A DNA stretch of 8,427 bases from JAEUJT01 sp044225205 (lineage in GTDB: Bacteria; Myxococcota; Myxococcia; Myxococcales; Myxococcaceae): the NCBI GenBank assembly GCA_044225205.1, contig JBGAIY010000349.1, forward strand, positions 1 through 8,427, written 5' to 3'. Position numbers and translations under genes: made by a program. The notes beneath the pieces were generated by a model, which was not told the origin of the DNA, did no database searches, and saw only the letters and a program-made list of their open reading frames with translations. Below are positions 1 through 8,026 of the stretch, piece after piece (within the stretch, counting starts at the first letter, position 1; the number at the start of each line of letters is the position of its first letter).

Positions 1-207
1 TCGCGATGACGCTGCACGCAAGACTCGGTACTGGCGGTGCTTCTTTCGCCAGGCGGAGCACGAGGGTCGTCTCACGACGGCCTCCTTCCCGCTGGTCGAC
101 ATCAACTGTCCGCCTCCCGGCGGTCTCGTGACGCACATGCCGCCCGCTGTAGCCAAAGCAGCCGTGGGTCACAACCCTCGAAGCGGCCTATTTTGCGCGA
201 CCACCAC
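1..207. other. No assignable gene (window edge)
   Basis: No recognisable protein is found here. Two minus-strand frames are open from about 138 to the window edge. One starts ATG at 138 or 102, the latter with a GGAGG about 10 bases upstream; the other starts GTG at 136. One plus-strand frame is also open. GC-rich DNA leaves such frames open by chance, third-position G/C in the minus frames is only about 67-76% by hand count, and none of the peptides resembles a known family. A truncated minus-strand gene running off the left edge remains possible, with the 102 start the best candidate. Confidence 0.3.
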
Positions 208-248
208 CGATCAACGCGACCGAAGCACTGACTCGGTCGCGTTGGTCG
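208..248 (-). terminator. Inverted repeat, likely terminator of the RCC1-repeat gene
   Basis: Arms 212-223 and 233-244 are perfectly complementary over 12 bp (caacgcgaccga / tcggtcgcgttg) around a 9-base loop. Beyond one mismatched position, three more pairs (208-210 with 246-248) extend the stem. It lies about 30 bp beyond the stop codon of the minus-strand RCC1-repeat gene, where a terminator is expected. No clear U-run follows on either strand, so it would be a non-canonical hairpin terminator or an mRNA-end stabiliser. Confidence 0.5.
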
Positions 249-277
249 CCCCCACCTGCGGTGCTGGGGCCGTCGAC

Positions 278-1822
278 TTACGGCAACGTCAGCACATTCA
301 CCGGCGTGGTCGAATTCACCTGCGTGCCGTTGCCGAGTTGGTTGCCGTCGTTCACGCCCCAGCACTTGACGGCGCCGGTTTGGGTTCGCGCGCACATGTG
401 CGATTCGCTGGCCGACAGCGAGACGATGTTGGTCAGCCCCGCCACGTCGGTCGCGTTCGGTATGTCGACTTGGGTGTTGTTGCCGACCTTGTCGCCCCAG
501 CATTTGACGGTGTTCGTGCTGGTGATGCCGCACGAGAAGTAGAAGCCGCAGGCGACGCCTTTCGCCGCAGCCGCGAACGGCGTGACCGAGGTGGCGGTGC
601 CCACGTCGGCGGCCGACGGGCCGTGTTGCCCGTTGCCGACCTGGCCGTACTTGTTGCCGCCCCAGCACTTGAGGCCCGTCGTGGTGCTCGCGCAGACGTG
701 GTTCGCCCCGACCGACACGCCGGTGACGCCGGTGTTCATGTTGTCGACGGCCAGGGGCACCAGCGACGTGCCGCCCGCGGTCGAATTGCCGAGCTGGCTG
801 TAGTCATTCGCTCCCCAGCAGAGCAGTGCGCCAGTGGCGGTGACGGCGCAGGTGGCTCCGCGACCGGCGGCGATGGCCGTGACTCCCGACGAAAGGCCGG
901 TGACGTCGACCGNNNNNNNNNNNNNNNNNNNNNNNNNNNNNNNNNNNNNNNNNNNNNNNNNNNNNNNNNNNNNNNNNGTGACGTCGACCGGTTTGGGCGC
1001 GTCGTCGTTGTTGTTGGTGCCGAGGGCGCCCGTCGAATTGTAGCCCCAGCACTTGACGCCACCGCCGGTGAGCAACGCGCAGCTGTGTGACTCACCCGTC
1101 GCCACGTTGGCCACCCCCGAAGTCAGGCCTTCGACGTCGGTCGCGTTCGGCACGTCGACGTCGGTGGTGTTGCTGTCGCCGACTTCGCTGTGGGCGTTGT
1201 AGCCCCAGCACTTCGCTCCGCCGCCCACCACGACGCAGGTGTGATCATTGAACGACGCAATCGCCGTCACGTTCGTCAGCCCCGGCACCTCGACGGGGCT
1301 CAACGCGATGTCACTGTTGACCGTGCCTTGACCGAGCTGGCCGTGGTCGTTCGCGCCCCAACACCGAACTTTGCCGCCCGCCACGATGGCGCATGAATGC
1401 AGCCGCCCGCTCGCAATGGCCGTCGCGGTCGTGCTGGGCAACCCCGCGTCGACCGGCTGACCTGCGTCGACTTCAGGCGTGCCGGAGTCGACCTCGGGCT
1501 GACCCGCGTCGACCTCAGGAGTGCCGGAGTCAACCACCGGCGTGCCGGAGTCAACGACCGGGCTGCCAGAGTCGACCGTAGAAATTCCCGAGTCAATACC
1601 GGCACTTCCACCTCCACCACCAGAGCCGCCGCCTTGACCACCACCCGCGCCTCCGCCGGAGCCGCCACCAGAACCGCCGCCTTTGCCCCCTCCGGTGCCC
1701 GCGTCGAGCTTGCCGGTGCCGCCGCCGGTACCGCCGTCGGTGCCATCACCCGTGCTGCCACAGCCGGGCAACGAGCAGGCGAAGGCCACGGCCGCTGTTA
1801 AACACAGAAACTTCGATTTCAT
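278..1822 (-). CDS. RCC1-repeat beta-propeller lipoprotein
   Basis: The 514-residue reading starts at ATG 1822, with GGAG five bases upstream. A start at 1948 would put 42 residues before the signal peptide and is rejected. Residues 1-21 are a lipoprotein signal with lipobox LPGC (Cys21). Residues 22-76 are a Gly-rich linker, and 77-129 are seven-residue repeats such as VDSGTPE and VDAGQPE. From about 130 to the end come seven RCC1-type repeats, each with a cysteine about ten residues before a CWG motif (CWG cysteines 154, 205, 258, 335, 386, 441, 487). Seven repeats are what a closed seven-bladed propeller needs. The repeat cysteines probably form disulfides outside the cytoplasm. RCC1 propellers usually bind other proteins; the partner here is unknown. 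Residues 282-304 are undefined because of an N run, which is probably not a real gap. Msr and thiamine genes nearby give no functional clue. Confidence 0.88.
   Translation of the reverse strand: MKSKFLCLTAAVAFACSLPGCGSTGDGTDGGTGGGTGKLDAGTGGGKGGGSGGGSGGGAGGGQGGGSGGGGGSAGIDSGISTVDSGSPVVDSGTPVVDSGTPEVDAGQPEVDSGTPEVDAGQPVDAGLPSTTATAIASGRLHSCAIVAGGKVRCWGANDHGQLGQGTVNSDIALSPVEVPGLTNVTAIASFNDHTCVVVGGGAKCWGYNAHSEVGDSNTTDVDVPNATDVEGLTSGVANVATGESHSCALLTGGGVKCWGYNSTGALGTNNNDDAPKPVDVXXXXXXXXXXXXXXXXXXXXXXXVDVTGLSSGVTAIAAGRGATCAVTATGALLCWGANDYSQLGNSTAGGTSLVPLAVDNMNTGVTGVSVGANHVCASTTTGLKCWGGNKYGQVGNGQHGPSAADVGTATSVTPFAAAAKGVACGFYFSCGITSTNTVKCWGDKVGNNTQVDIPNATDVAGLTNIVSLSASESHMCARTQTGAVKCWGVNDGNQLGNGTQVNSTTPVNVLTLP
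913..977. other. Assembly gap (65 N), probably spurious
   Basis: The N run is flanked on both sides by the same 13 bases, gtgacgtcgaccg (900-912 and 978-990). That is what a scaffolder leaves when two contigs overlap by too few bases to be merged. Merging the copies removes 78 bp (26 codons), keeps the frame and restores normal RCC1 repeat spacing. Confidence 0.85.
1436..1594 (-). repeat. Seven-residue Asp-Ser/Ala-Gly linker repeats
   Basis: This part of the RCC1 lipoprotein gene encodes residues 77-129, built from units such as VDSGSPV, VDSGTPV, VDSGTPE and VDAGQPE. At DNA level these are imperfect 21-bp direct repeats. Acidic, Pro- and Gly-rich linkers of this type are common behind the lipid anchor of myxobacterial lipoproteins and probably act as a flexible spacer. 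Residues 22-76 before it (1595-1759) are almost pure Gly with Ser, Ala and Thr. Both stretches could vary in length by slippage. Confidence 0.75.
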
Positions 1823-1855
1823 ATGTGCTCCAAAGCAAGTGAAGGATGAACCGTC
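1823..1855. promoter_or_regulatory. 33-bp divergent start region of the RCC1 gene and msrC
   Basis: Only 33 bp separate the two start codons. Both ribosome binding sites lie inside it: GGAG (minus strand, five bases before ATG 1822) and GAAGGA (plus strand, 1841-1846, nine bases before ATG 1856). No room is left for two promoters, so the promoter of each gene must sit inside or overlap the other gene. The AT-rich stretch 1797-1826, inside the RCC1 signal-peptide codons, is the most promoter-like part for msrC, but no good -35/-10 pair can be assigned. Confidence 0.5.
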
Positions 1856-2398
1856 ATGAGTGAAGGGATTGCACTGCCCCCAGTGTCGCGTGGGGTGCTG
1901 TTGAACGAGCCCATTCGGGTGGCTCGCCTGGCCGAGGCAGCGCCGCAAATTCTCTCAGTTCTTGAGGGAGAAATTGACTTGGTTTCGGTGCAAGCCACCT
2001 TGGCGGCCTTGTTGTGGCACACTTTGCCCCAAGCGAGTTGGGTTGGGTTTTACCGTCGCATCGCACCAACCATGTTGGCGGTGGGGCCGTACCAAGGGCC
2101 CATGGGGTGTTTGCGCATCGACTTTTCACGTGGAGTCTGCGGAGCCGCGGCTCGCACCGGGCAGTCTCAGCTCGTGCCCGACGTGAGCGCTTTTGCAGGC
2201 CACATTGCTTGCGACGACGGCACCAAGTCAGAGCTGGTGTTGCCGGTGTTTGCTCACGGCCAAGTCATCGCCGTGCTCGACCTCGATTCTCACCTGCCGG
2301 CGGCCTTTTCATTGGCCGAACAACAAGCGCTCGAGGCCCTGCTCCAGAACGTCTTTGGGCGCATCGAGCCTGCCCTGAACCCAGCGAAACCGTGGTGA
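1856..2398 (+). CDS. msrC: Free methionine-(R)-sulfoxide reductase, GAF domain
   Basis: This 180-residue protein is a single GAF domain of the fRMsr (MsrC/YebR) family, which reduces free L-methionine-(R)-sulfoxide to methionine in the cytoplasm using thioredoxin. Hallmarks are WVGFY (62-66), VGPYQG (76-81) and the three conserved cysteines in family spacing: Cys85 (CLRI), Cys95 (GVCG) and Cys119 (GHIACD). In E. coli these correspond to Cys84, Cys94 and Cys118. The C-terminal LDLDS (141-145) also fits. The start at ATG 1856 has GAAGGA nine bases upstream. The N-terminus is about 18 residues longer than E. coli YebR, so a slightly later start cannot be excluded. Its stop lies 4 bp before the next gene, so the two are probably co-transcribed. 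All catalytic cysteines are present, so it should be active. Confidence 0.93.
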   Translation: MSEGIALPPVSRGVLLNEPIRVARLAEAAPQILSVLEGEIDLVSVQATLAALLWHTLPQASWVGFYRRIAPTMLAVGPYQGPMGCLRIDFSRGVCGAAARTGQSQLVPDVSAFAGHIACDDGTKSELVLPVFAHGQVIAVLDLDSHLPAAFSLAEQQALEALLQNVFGRIEPALNPAKPW

Positions 2399-2402
2399 CC
2401 TG

Positions 2403-2990
2403 ATGACGGCCCCCGACACCGACGAGACCTTTGCCCACGACGTTCGACGCTCGGTGGTGCTCGCTGCCTACATTCGATGTTGGGGCATGCCGCTGCACCG
2501 GGTGGTCGCTCGCCACCAAGAAACGGGCCACGTCATCGAGGTCTACGAATTTCTCGGTACCGAGGAGCAGCCGGTGACCCGCTTCGCCACCGTCGGCGTG
2601 TCTTCGCAGCTCGACACCGAATTTTTGCTCGCGCTGCCGACTGACTTGGGGGGCGCCACCGCCACCGAGGCCGTTGACTTCGTGTTCGACGTCGCGGCGC
2701 ACATCGTGACCGAGCGCGCCGACGCCACCGTGCCGTTCGGCATTCCTGAAACGCCTCTCGCTCCGAAAGCATGGGGTCGCCGGGCGGTGCTGGTCGACGA
2801 AGCCCGCGGAGAACCCGAGGAATTGGGCGCCATGTCGGTCGGCGACCAGACCGTGGGGCTGTTGTGGGTGGTGTTGCTTCACCCGTCTGAGTATCGGTTG
2901 ATCAAGACCGAGGGGGTCGCCGCTTTCGACGGGCTCATCGAACAGGGTGACTTCAGTTTGGTTGACCTCGGCCGGCCTCCGGTCGCTTAG
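2403..2990 (+). CDS. Suppressor-of-fused (SUFU)-like domain protein
   Basis: This 195-residue protein has no signal peptide or membrane segment. The layout resembles bacterial SUFU-domain proteins: an early strand EVYEF (46-50), TRFATVGVSS (59-68) followed by EFLLALP (73-79), a helix with VFDVAAHI (94-101), a central PFGIPETPL (111-119), and a C-terminal block LLWVVLLHPSEYRLIKTEG (153-171) matching the family's hydrophobic strand, then P-x-E-x3-I, then a Gly before the last helix. Bacterial SUFU proteins have no settled biochemical role; several serve as immunity proteins or sit in variable loci. The start ATG 2403 lies 4 bp after the msrC stop, with only a weak GGTGA (2394-2398) as ribosome binding site, so translation is probably coupled to msrC. 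The family call is from pattern recognition only. Confidence 0.62.
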   Translation: MTAPDTDETFAHDVRRSVVLAAYIRCWGMPLHRVVARHQETGHVIEVYEFLGTEEQPVTRFATVGVSSQLDTEFLLALPTDLGGATATEAVDFVFDVAAHIVTERADATVPFGIPETPLAPKAWGRRAVLVDEARGEPEELGAMSVGDQTVGLLWVVLLHPSEYRLIKTEGVAAFDGLIEQGDFSLVDLGRPPVA

Positions 2991-3142
2991 AGCGAGCTTC
3001 GTTCGCCTGGAGCGGGCGTGTGGCCGTAACCGCTGCNNNNNNNNNNNNNNNNNNNNNNNTGGCCGTAACCGCTGCAGTTGACTTGGGGTTCGACGCGACC
3101 GTGTGTGCACGTGGTTCGCGAGTCGTGCCAAGAGGCCGGCCC
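2991..3142. other. Spacer with assembly gap (23 N at 3037-3059)
   Basis: The N run is flanked by identical 16-base copies of tggccgtaaccgctgc (3021-3036 and 3060-3075), again pointing to an unmerged contig overlap. If merged, the spacer shrinks to about 113 bp. A weak hairpin follows the SUFU-like gene (2992-2997 with 3001-3006, one G-U pair) and might end its transcript. TTGACT at 3078-3083 resembles a -35 box but no -10 box stands at a suitable distance. AGAGG at 3131-3135 is the ribosome binding site of the protease gene. No gene is seen here. Confidence 0.6.
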
Positions 3143-4399
3143 ATGCGTGCTCGGTCTTTGAGTTTGTCGGTCATGGTGCTGGCGTCGGTGGGGCTCGTGG
3201 GGTGTGGGCCTGCGCCGCGCCCCAATGTCGACGCTGGCGTTGTTTCGAAAAACCCCTGCGGCCAAGGCGCGTTCACGGTCAACGGAGGCACCTCGACCTC
3301 GGTCGATGCGGGGTTGAGCTCAGGAGTCTTCGTGGTGCCGGTGGGTGTCGGCCCGGCCACGAACGTCGCCGTCGTCGATACCGGCGCGCCGGTGACCATT
3401 GTCGACCCCTCGCTCTTCTCGGGCGCGGCGTTGCCGACAGGTCAGGGCGTCGGGCCCGCGGTGACGGTGGGTGGCCTGACCGTGACCGACGAGTCGGTGG
3501 TGGGCGCCCCCGTCGGGGCCTCGCTCGCCACTGGCCCCGTGCCCATGTTGATGGGTGGCGACTTTCTGTGCCATTTCACGACCTCGTTCGACTACCGCGC
3601 GCCCCGCGTCTACCTCGGCGTACCGAGCGAATGGCCGGCCTCGCTCGCCACCGCGCAGTCGACCGACATCGCCATTGAAGGCGGAGGGTTGGGCGCGATC
3701 ATGCTGGGTGGGCAGACCAGCTTCATTTCGACGCCGGCGACCCGCATCGCGGTGACGGCCCTGGTCGAAGGTGTCGAACGCCACTTCATTCTCGACTCCG
3801 GGGCGAGCTTCGCCATCGTCTCAGACGCGGTGTTCACCGCGCTGACCGCCGACGGCCGCAAGACGCTCAGTGGCCTCGGCGCGTCGACCGTCATGGGCAT
3901 GACGGGCATTCGAACCACTCGGGCGAAGTCGTTCTCGGTGGGCGGCGCCGAAGTGCAGGGCGTGCTGGTCGCCGGGCTCGACAGCAACATCTGGCCGGCG
4001 CTCTCGGCCGAGGTCGGGCACCCGGTCGACGGGTTGCTGGGGGGCTCATGGCTGCGCGAGTTTCTCGTCACCGTCGACTACGACCAGAACCTGCTCACGC
4101 TTCGCAAGTACCAGACCCGCGACCACATTCACGACGAATTGACGCGCCTCGGTTTCGCCCTGCGTGCGCGTGCGAATGGAGACTACGAAGTCGCCGCCGT
4201 CTTCGCCGACAGCGACGCGGCCCACCAAGCCCTCGCCGTGGGCACGCTCGTCGTTTCCATCGACGGCACGGCGCTCAACGGCCTGTCGCCCCAGGCGGTC
4301 GAGTCGCTGTGTTTGGGCGAAGTCGGCACCACGCGGTCGGTGAAGACCGACTCGGCCACGCTGGCGGTGAAGGTCGAAGACTTGCTCGCTTCGCACTGA
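3143..4399 (+). CDS. Two-lobed retropepsin-like aspartic protease lipoprotein with PDZ-like domain
   Basis: ATG 3143, with AGAGG seven bases upstream, gives 418 residues. The frame stays open back to 3020 across the N run, but that would bury the signal peptide. Residues 1-21 are a lipoprotein signal with a textbook lipobox LVGC (Cys21). Two retropepsin-like units follow. The first has catalytic DTG at 79-81 (VVDTGAPVTIVD) and closes with MGGDFLCHF...FDY (137-151). The second has DSG at 218-220 (ILDSGASFAIVS) and closes with DGLLGGSWLREF (296-307). One active-site Asp per lobe fits a pepsin-like fold within one chain, cleaving proteins in the periplasm or at the surface. Residues about 335-415 look like a PDZ domain, with GTLVVSIDGTAL (367-378) as the typical strand, for substrate or partner binding. 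The cytochrome gene follows 72 bp downstream on the same strand. Natural substrates are unknown. Confidence 0.85.
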   Translation: MRARSLSLSVMVLASVGLVGCGPAPRPNVDAGVVSKNPCGQGAFTVNGGTSTSVDAGLSSGVFVVPVGVGPATNVAVVDTGAPVTIVDPSLFSGAALPTGQGVGPAVTVGGLTVTDESVVGAPVGASLATGPVPMLMGGDFLCHFTTSFDYRAPRVYLGVPSEWPASLATAQSTDIAIEGGGLGAIMLGGQTSFISTPATRIAVTALVEGVERHFILDSGASFAIVSDAVFTALTADGRKTLSGLGASTVMGMTGIRTTRAKSFSVGGAEVQGVLVAGLDSNIWPALSAEVGHPVDGLLGGSWLREFLVTVDYDQNLLTLRKYQTRDHIHDELTRLGFALRARANGDYEVAAVFADSDAAHQALAVGTLVVSIDGTALNGLSPQAVESLCLGEVGTTRSVKTDSATLAVKVEDLLASH

Positions 4400-4403
4400 C
4401 CTT

Positions 4404-4420
4404 CGCCGTTTTTCGCGGCG
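4404..4420 (+). terminator. Small hairpin after the protease gene
   Basis: cgccg (4404-4408) pairs with cggcg (4416-4420) around a loop containing five T. It lies just after the protease stop codon. The stem is only 5 bp and no U-run follows it, so it is at best a weak attenuator between the protease and cytochrome genes. In the rest of the 72-bp spacer, CTGACA (4421-4426) and TCTGAT (4446-4451), 19 bp apart, loosely resemble a -35/-10 pair. Confidence 0.25.
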
Positions 4421-4471
4421 CTGACATTCGAAGTTCTGACGACGGTCTGATTCAGTGAAAGAGGGGCGCGC

Positions 4472-6673
4472 GTGAAAGTCGTGGCAATGGGGCTGTTGTG
4501 CGGTGTCTTGGCCAGCGCATGCCTGGGGCCCAAAGGAGAGAAGGGAGACCCCGGAGCGCCCGGCGTGACCGGTCAGCCGGGGCCGACCGGCGCCACTGGT
4601 CGCGATGGCACGAACGGCCAGAATGGCACGAACGGCGCCGACGGTGCAGACGGCGACGCTGGTCGAGATGGCACCAATGGCACCGACGGCGCGAATGGCA
4701 CCGACGGCCGAAGTGCGTACCTGACCGCTGACGGCGTGGTGCTCACCCTCAACAGCGCGGCCATTTCGAACGATGGCACGGCAAGCGTCGACTTCAAGCT
4801 GACCGACCCCAACGGGCTCCCGCTCGACGTGAACGGCTTGTACACCGCCAACCGGGTGCAGTTGGGGTTCGTACTCGCCTACCTGCCCGTCGATTCGAAT
4901 GATCAGCCCCTGCCGTATGTGGCGTTCACCACGCGCGCCGATGCGGGCACCCTGGCCGATGTCGACGTCGGCGGTTCACTGGTGGAAATCGGCGTGGCTC
5001 AGGGGCGATATCGCTACACGTTTCACACGCGCGCCGACCCGTCGAAGAACGACCGCACCCACACCGTCGCCGCTTGGGCCATTCGGGCCGGGTCGGTCTT
5101 TGGCGCGACCTTGCATTTCATACCGCGCACCGGCGATGCCGGCAGCCCGCGAGCCGTCGTCAGCAACGGTGCCTGCAACCAGTGTCACGGTACGCTTCGC
5201 GCGCATCAGGGCACTCGCTCGGGCGTCGAAGGGTGCGTCACCTGTCACACGCCCCAGTCGACCGACCCCGTCACCGGCAACACGCTCGATTTCACCGTGA
5301 TGATTCACAAGCTGCACATGGGGTCGAGCCTGCCGAGCGTTCGTGACGGCGGGGTGTACGGCCTCAACACGTCAGACTGGTCGAGCGTGGCGTTTCCTCG
5401 CGATGTGGGCGAATGCGTGAGCTGCCACGCCGGCGGCGCACAAGCCGACCGGTGGCAGACGAGCCCCTCGGAGGCTGGCTGCGTCTCGTGTCACGACGAC
5501 GTCGTTTTCGCAACGCCGGGGCCAGGTCAGCGCCAGCACGACGGTGGGGTGGTCGCTTCGCAGCCCTGCGGTGGTGCTTGTCACGGGTCGACGGCCGGCT
5601 CGGCGCCCATCACCACGGCCCACCAACCACCTGCGCGGCCAGTCATTCAGCTCGCCATTCGGTCGATGACCAACACCTCGCCGGGCAGTACGCCGGTGAT
5701 GGTGTTCTCGGTTTCGGTCGACGGCGTGCCACGCGACCTCTTCGCCGCGAAGCTCGACCGACTGGCGGCGACGATGGCCGGCCCCAGCACCGACGTGTCT
5801 TCGGTCAGCACGTTCGTGATTCAGGCGCCGTCGGGCTCCACCACCGGCACGCTCACGGCCGTCGACGCCTCGAACGGCGTGTTCTCGTACACCTTTCCAA
5901 CGCCGATGGCGGCGAACGCGCAGGGCACCTACGCCGTTGGCTTGGAAGCGTACCTCAAGCCTGGGAACGAGCGTTTTTGGGCGAACACCCCCGTCACCTG
6001 GTTCGCCGTCACCGACCCGACGCCGGTCGCTCGCCGAACCAGCATCGCGACCGAGAAGTGCCAGAGCTGCCACGCCGAGCTCGTCGGCCACGGGTACCGG
6101 TTGCGCAGCGCCGAATACTGTTTGCTCTGTCACACCCCGTCGCTCACGAACGCGTCGCGGGTGGCGCGCGTCGAAGGCACTTCGGTGTTGGCCCGTTCAC
6201 TCAACTTCAAAGACCTGGTGCACGCCGTTCATCGCGGTACCCAGCACACCGTGACGCCGTTCATCATTGGCGGGCTCCCGGCGCCCAGCGCGGCCAACCC
6301 CCAGGGCACCCCCACCGACTTGTCGAAGGTTCGGTACCCCGCCGACCTCCGCGATTGCACGGCGTGCCACGTGTCGAAGGCCTCCGTCGAGCTGCCCCTG
6401 CCGACGTCGGCCGCGCCGTCGAAGAGCGAGACGTTCACCTGCACCGAGTCTCCGGCCGACGACGCGAACGAGTTTTGCGACGCCCCGTACTTCACCTCGG
6501 GCGGCGTGACGACCACTCCGCCTGAAACGGCCGCCTGTGTTTCTTGTCACGACGATCCGGCGGTGGCGACCCACGCCGCGGTGAATACCTTCGGCGGGCT
6601 CGAGTCGTGCGCGGTGTGTCACGCCAGCGGCAAGTCGAGCGGGCTCGACGTGGTTCATGCGGTGCGCCCCTGA
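4472..6673 (+). CDS. OmcA/MtrC-type decaheme c-type cytochrome lipoprotein with collagen-like stalk
   Basis: GTG 4472, with GAGGGG six bases upstream, gives 733 residues; ATG 4487 would drop the basic start of the signal peptide. The lipobox is ASAC (Cys17). Residues 19-81 are 21 unbroken Gly-X-Y triplets. A beta-rich domain follows (about 82-230). The first haem cluster has CNQCH 235, CVTCH 255, CVSCH 315, CVSCH 337 and an unusual CGGACH (CX3CH) at 366. A second beta domain (about 385-520) leads to the second cluster: CQSCH 530, CLLCH 550, CTACH 629, CVSCH 689 and CAVCH 713. Distal His candidates include HKLH (279-282) and HAVH (584-587). Two pentahaem clusters split by beta domains are the OmcA/MtrC plan, which moves electrons between the cell and external acceptors such as metal oxides. 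An extra Cys pair, 657 and 669, may form a disulfide. No MtrA, MtrB or cytochrome maturation gene is in the window, so the electron source is unknown. Confidence 0.92.
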   Translation: MKVVAMGLLCGVLASACLGPKGEKGDPGAPGVTGQPGPTGATGRDGTNGQNGTNGADGADGDAGRDGTNGTDGANGTDGRSAYLTADGVVLTLNSAAISNDGTASVDFKLTDPNGLPLDVNGLYTANRVQLGFVLAYLPVDSNDQPLPYVAFTTRADAGTLADVDVGGSLVEIGVAQGRYRYTFHTRADPSKNDRTHTVAAWAIRAGSVFGATLHFIPRTGDAGSPRAVVSNGACNQCHGTLRAHQGTRSGVEGCVTCHTPQSTDPVTGNTLDFTVMIHKLHMGSSLPSVRDGGVYGLNTSDWSSVAFPRDVGECVSCHAGGAQADRWQTSPSEAGCVSCHDDVVFATPGPGQRQHDGGVVASQPCGGACHGSTAGSAPITTAHQPPARPVIQLAIRSMTNTSPGSTPVMVFSVSVDGVPRDLFAAKLDRLAATMAGPSTDVSSVSTFVIQAPSGSTTGTLTAVDASNGVFSYTFPTPMAANAQGTYAVGLEAYLKPGNERFWANTPVTWFAVTDPTPVARRTSIATEKCQSCHAELVGHGYRLRSAEYCLLCHTPSLTNASRVARVEGTSVLARSLNFKDLVHAVHRGTQHTVTPFIIGGLPAPSAANPQGTPTDLSKVRYPADLRDCTACHVSKASVELPLPTSAAPSKSETFTCTESPADDANEFCDAPYFTSGGVTTTPPETAACVSCHDDPAVATHAAVNTFGGLESCAVCHASGKSSGLDVVHAVRP
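4526..4714 (+). repeat. Collagen-like Gly-X-Y repeat, 21 triplets
   Basis: It encodes residues 19-81 of the cytochrome, immediately behind the lipid-anchored Cys17. The first eight triplets are Pro- and Lys-bearing (GPK GEK GDP GAP). The rest are mostly GTN, GAD, GTD and GRD, with near-identical DNA units built on gatggcac and aacggc. Bacterial collagen-like stretches can form trimeric triple helices; here it would be a stiff spacer between membrane and haem domains. The internal DNA repeats could make its length variable. Confidence 0.9.
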
Positions 6674-7130
6674 AGTGCGTGGTCAGCTCCCGTGGCCTGA
6701 AGGAGGCGCCGCCGCACCAAACCGAGCGCGGTGACGGCCACGAGTCGTGGTGGTTCCAGTCGAGGGGTTGCTGTGCGCTTGAAGTGCGCGCCGCCCGCTC
6801 CCAGTCGTACGGCGTCGGCACATGGAGCGGCCAGAGCGTGGGTCTGAAATACGCCGCCGCACCGAACCGAGCGCTGTGACGGCCACGAGTCGTGGTGGTT
6901 CAGCTCGAGAATGGTGCTGTGCGCTTGAAGTGCGCGATGTCGTTGACGGACGTGCGGGGTGCGGCGCATCGAGCGGGCACGCGTGCGTCTGAAGTACGCC
7001 GCCGCACCGCGTGAGTGCGCGCCGTCGTGGCGAACCAGGCGCTCCCAGTCGGCCGAGCCAACGAAACAATCGCGTTGGCGGTTTCGAGCGTTGCTTGCCG
7101 TGCACGTGAAATACGTGCCGTGACGAAACC
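6671..7130. repeat. Alternating A-B repeat array in the convergent spacer
   Basis: Two related units alternate, each opening with TGAARTRCGC or a close variant. A units start at 6671 (truncated), 6780 and 6926; B units at 6698, 6845 and 6990, with a decayed B-like copy near 7107. The A-plus-B period is about 146 bp. The two full B units share 25 identical bases (6731-6755 and 6876-6900) and then 21 more running into the next A unit (6770-6790 and 6916-6936). B units continue as CGCCGCCGCACC and GAACCGAGCGC. cgctcccagtcg recurs at 6796-6807 and 7040-7051. No reading frame here looks protein-like. It may be an intergenic repeat family, a binding-site array or tandem small RNA genes; the sequence alone does not decide. 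Confidence 0.7.
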
Positions 7131-7137
7131 AAGCGCG
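7071..7137. other. Nested stem-loop between convergent genes
   Basis: Three helices nest: cgcg 7071-7074 with cgcg 7134-7137; ggtttcg 7080-7086 with cgaaacc 7124-7130; and gcacgt 7102-7107 with acgtgc 7113-7118 around a GAAAT loop. The inner loop holds the TGAAATACG that matches the repeat-array core. It lies about 100 bp past the thiD stop on the minus strand and could end that transcript, or be a structured RNA. No U-run is present. Confidence 0.35.
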
Positions 7138-7234
7138 AGTGCCGTGCCGGCCGCAATCGGGAGATTCAGCTGGCCGTTGACCAGCCGCTCAAGATCAACC
7201 GCGTACGTGTGGCACCGCGCTCCAACGTCTCGAT
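7138..7234. other. No feature seen
   Basis: This stretch follows thiD on the minus strand. A minus-strand frame here reads through a short hydrophobic segment (LPIAAGTALALGFV), but it has no usable start codon and third-position G/C of only about two thirds by hand count, below the neighbouring genes. No terminator with a T-run is visible. Confidence 0.35.
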
Positions 7235-8026
7235 CTACCGCGAGCCTTCGAGGGGGGCGAAGTGGTTGACGGGGCCGACGCCGTGACCCAACGGCTCGGC
7301 GGTGGCCAGGGCCGCCGTCAGCCAGCGTTTGGCGAGGTCGACGGCGACGGGCAGGGTGGTGCCCATTGCCAAGCGGGCGGTAATGGCCGCTGACAACGTG
7401 CACCCGGTGCCGTGGGTGCTCGACGTGTGAACGCGGTCGGCGTGAAACTCATGCGCTTGGCCGTCGTGCCAGAGCACGTCGACCGGTCGCCCCTCGAGGT
7501 GACCGCCTTTGACGAGTGCCGAGCGCGCCCCGAGGTCGACCAACGCGCGGGCCGCGTCGCGCGCTTGGGCGAGGGTTTCGACCGCCCGCCCCGTCAGCGC
7601 CGCGGCTTCGTGGGTGTTCGGTGTGACGAGCGAGGTGACGGGCAGCAGCGCCTGAACCACCGTCGCTCGCGCCGCTTCGTCGAGCAGCGGGTGGCCGTGT
7701 TTGCTGATCATCACCGGGTCAACCACGAGGGGAAACGTGAAAGTCTTCGCCCGTGAAGCAAGCCACGCGACGAGCGTCTGGTTGCCGAGCGCTCCCGACT
7801 TGGCCGCCCCGGGAGCAATGTCGCCGACGACCGACTGCAGCTGCGCGTCGACCAGCTCGGGCGACAACGTCTCGACCTTCGTCACGCCCCGGGTATTTTG
7901 CACCGTGAGCAGGGTGACGACGCTCATGCCGTACACGCCGTGTTGGTGAAACGTCTTGAGGTCGGCCTGCAACCCCGCGCCTCCCGAAGGGTCAGAGCCG
8001 GCAATGGTCAACGCCACGGGTCGCAC
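7235..8026 (-). CDS. thiD: Hydroxymethylpyrimidine / phosphomethylpyrimidine kinase
   Basis: This 263-residue ThiD of the ribokinase-like fold phosphorylates 4-amino-5-hydroxymethyl-2-methylpyrimidine twice, giving the pyrimidine diphosphate used for thiamine synthesis in the cytoplasm. Family signatures are all present: TIAGSDPSGGAGLQADLKTF (7-26), VQNTRGV (42-48), VVDPVM (101-106), TPNTHEAAAL (135-144), VKGGH (172-176), the anion-hole and catalytic HGTGCTLSAA (205-214, Cys209), and the C-terminal HGVGPVNHF (248-256). Length is normal. The start is GTG 8026: no other in-frame start lies upstream, and MRPVALTIAG is the usual family N-terminus. The only purine-rich site, GAAGGAG (8053-8047), is 20 bases away, too far to help, and a TATATA at 8039-8034 suggests a leaderless mRNA. 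No other thiamine gene and no TPP riboswitch is nearby. A related pyridoxal kinase activity cannot be excluded. Confidence 0.95.
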   Translation of the reverse strand: MRPVALTIAGSDPSGGAGLQADLKTFHQHGVYGMSVVTLLTVQNTRGVTKVETLSPELVDAQLQSVVGDIAPGAAKSGALGNQTLVAWLASRAKTFTFPLVVDPVMISKHGHPLLDEAARATVVQALLPVTSLVTPNTHEAAALTGRAVETLAQARDAARALVDLGARSALVKGGHLEGRPVDVLWHDGQAHEFHADRVHTSSTHGTGCTLSAAITARLAMGTTLPVAVDLAKRWLTAALATAEPLGHGVGPVNHFAPLEGSR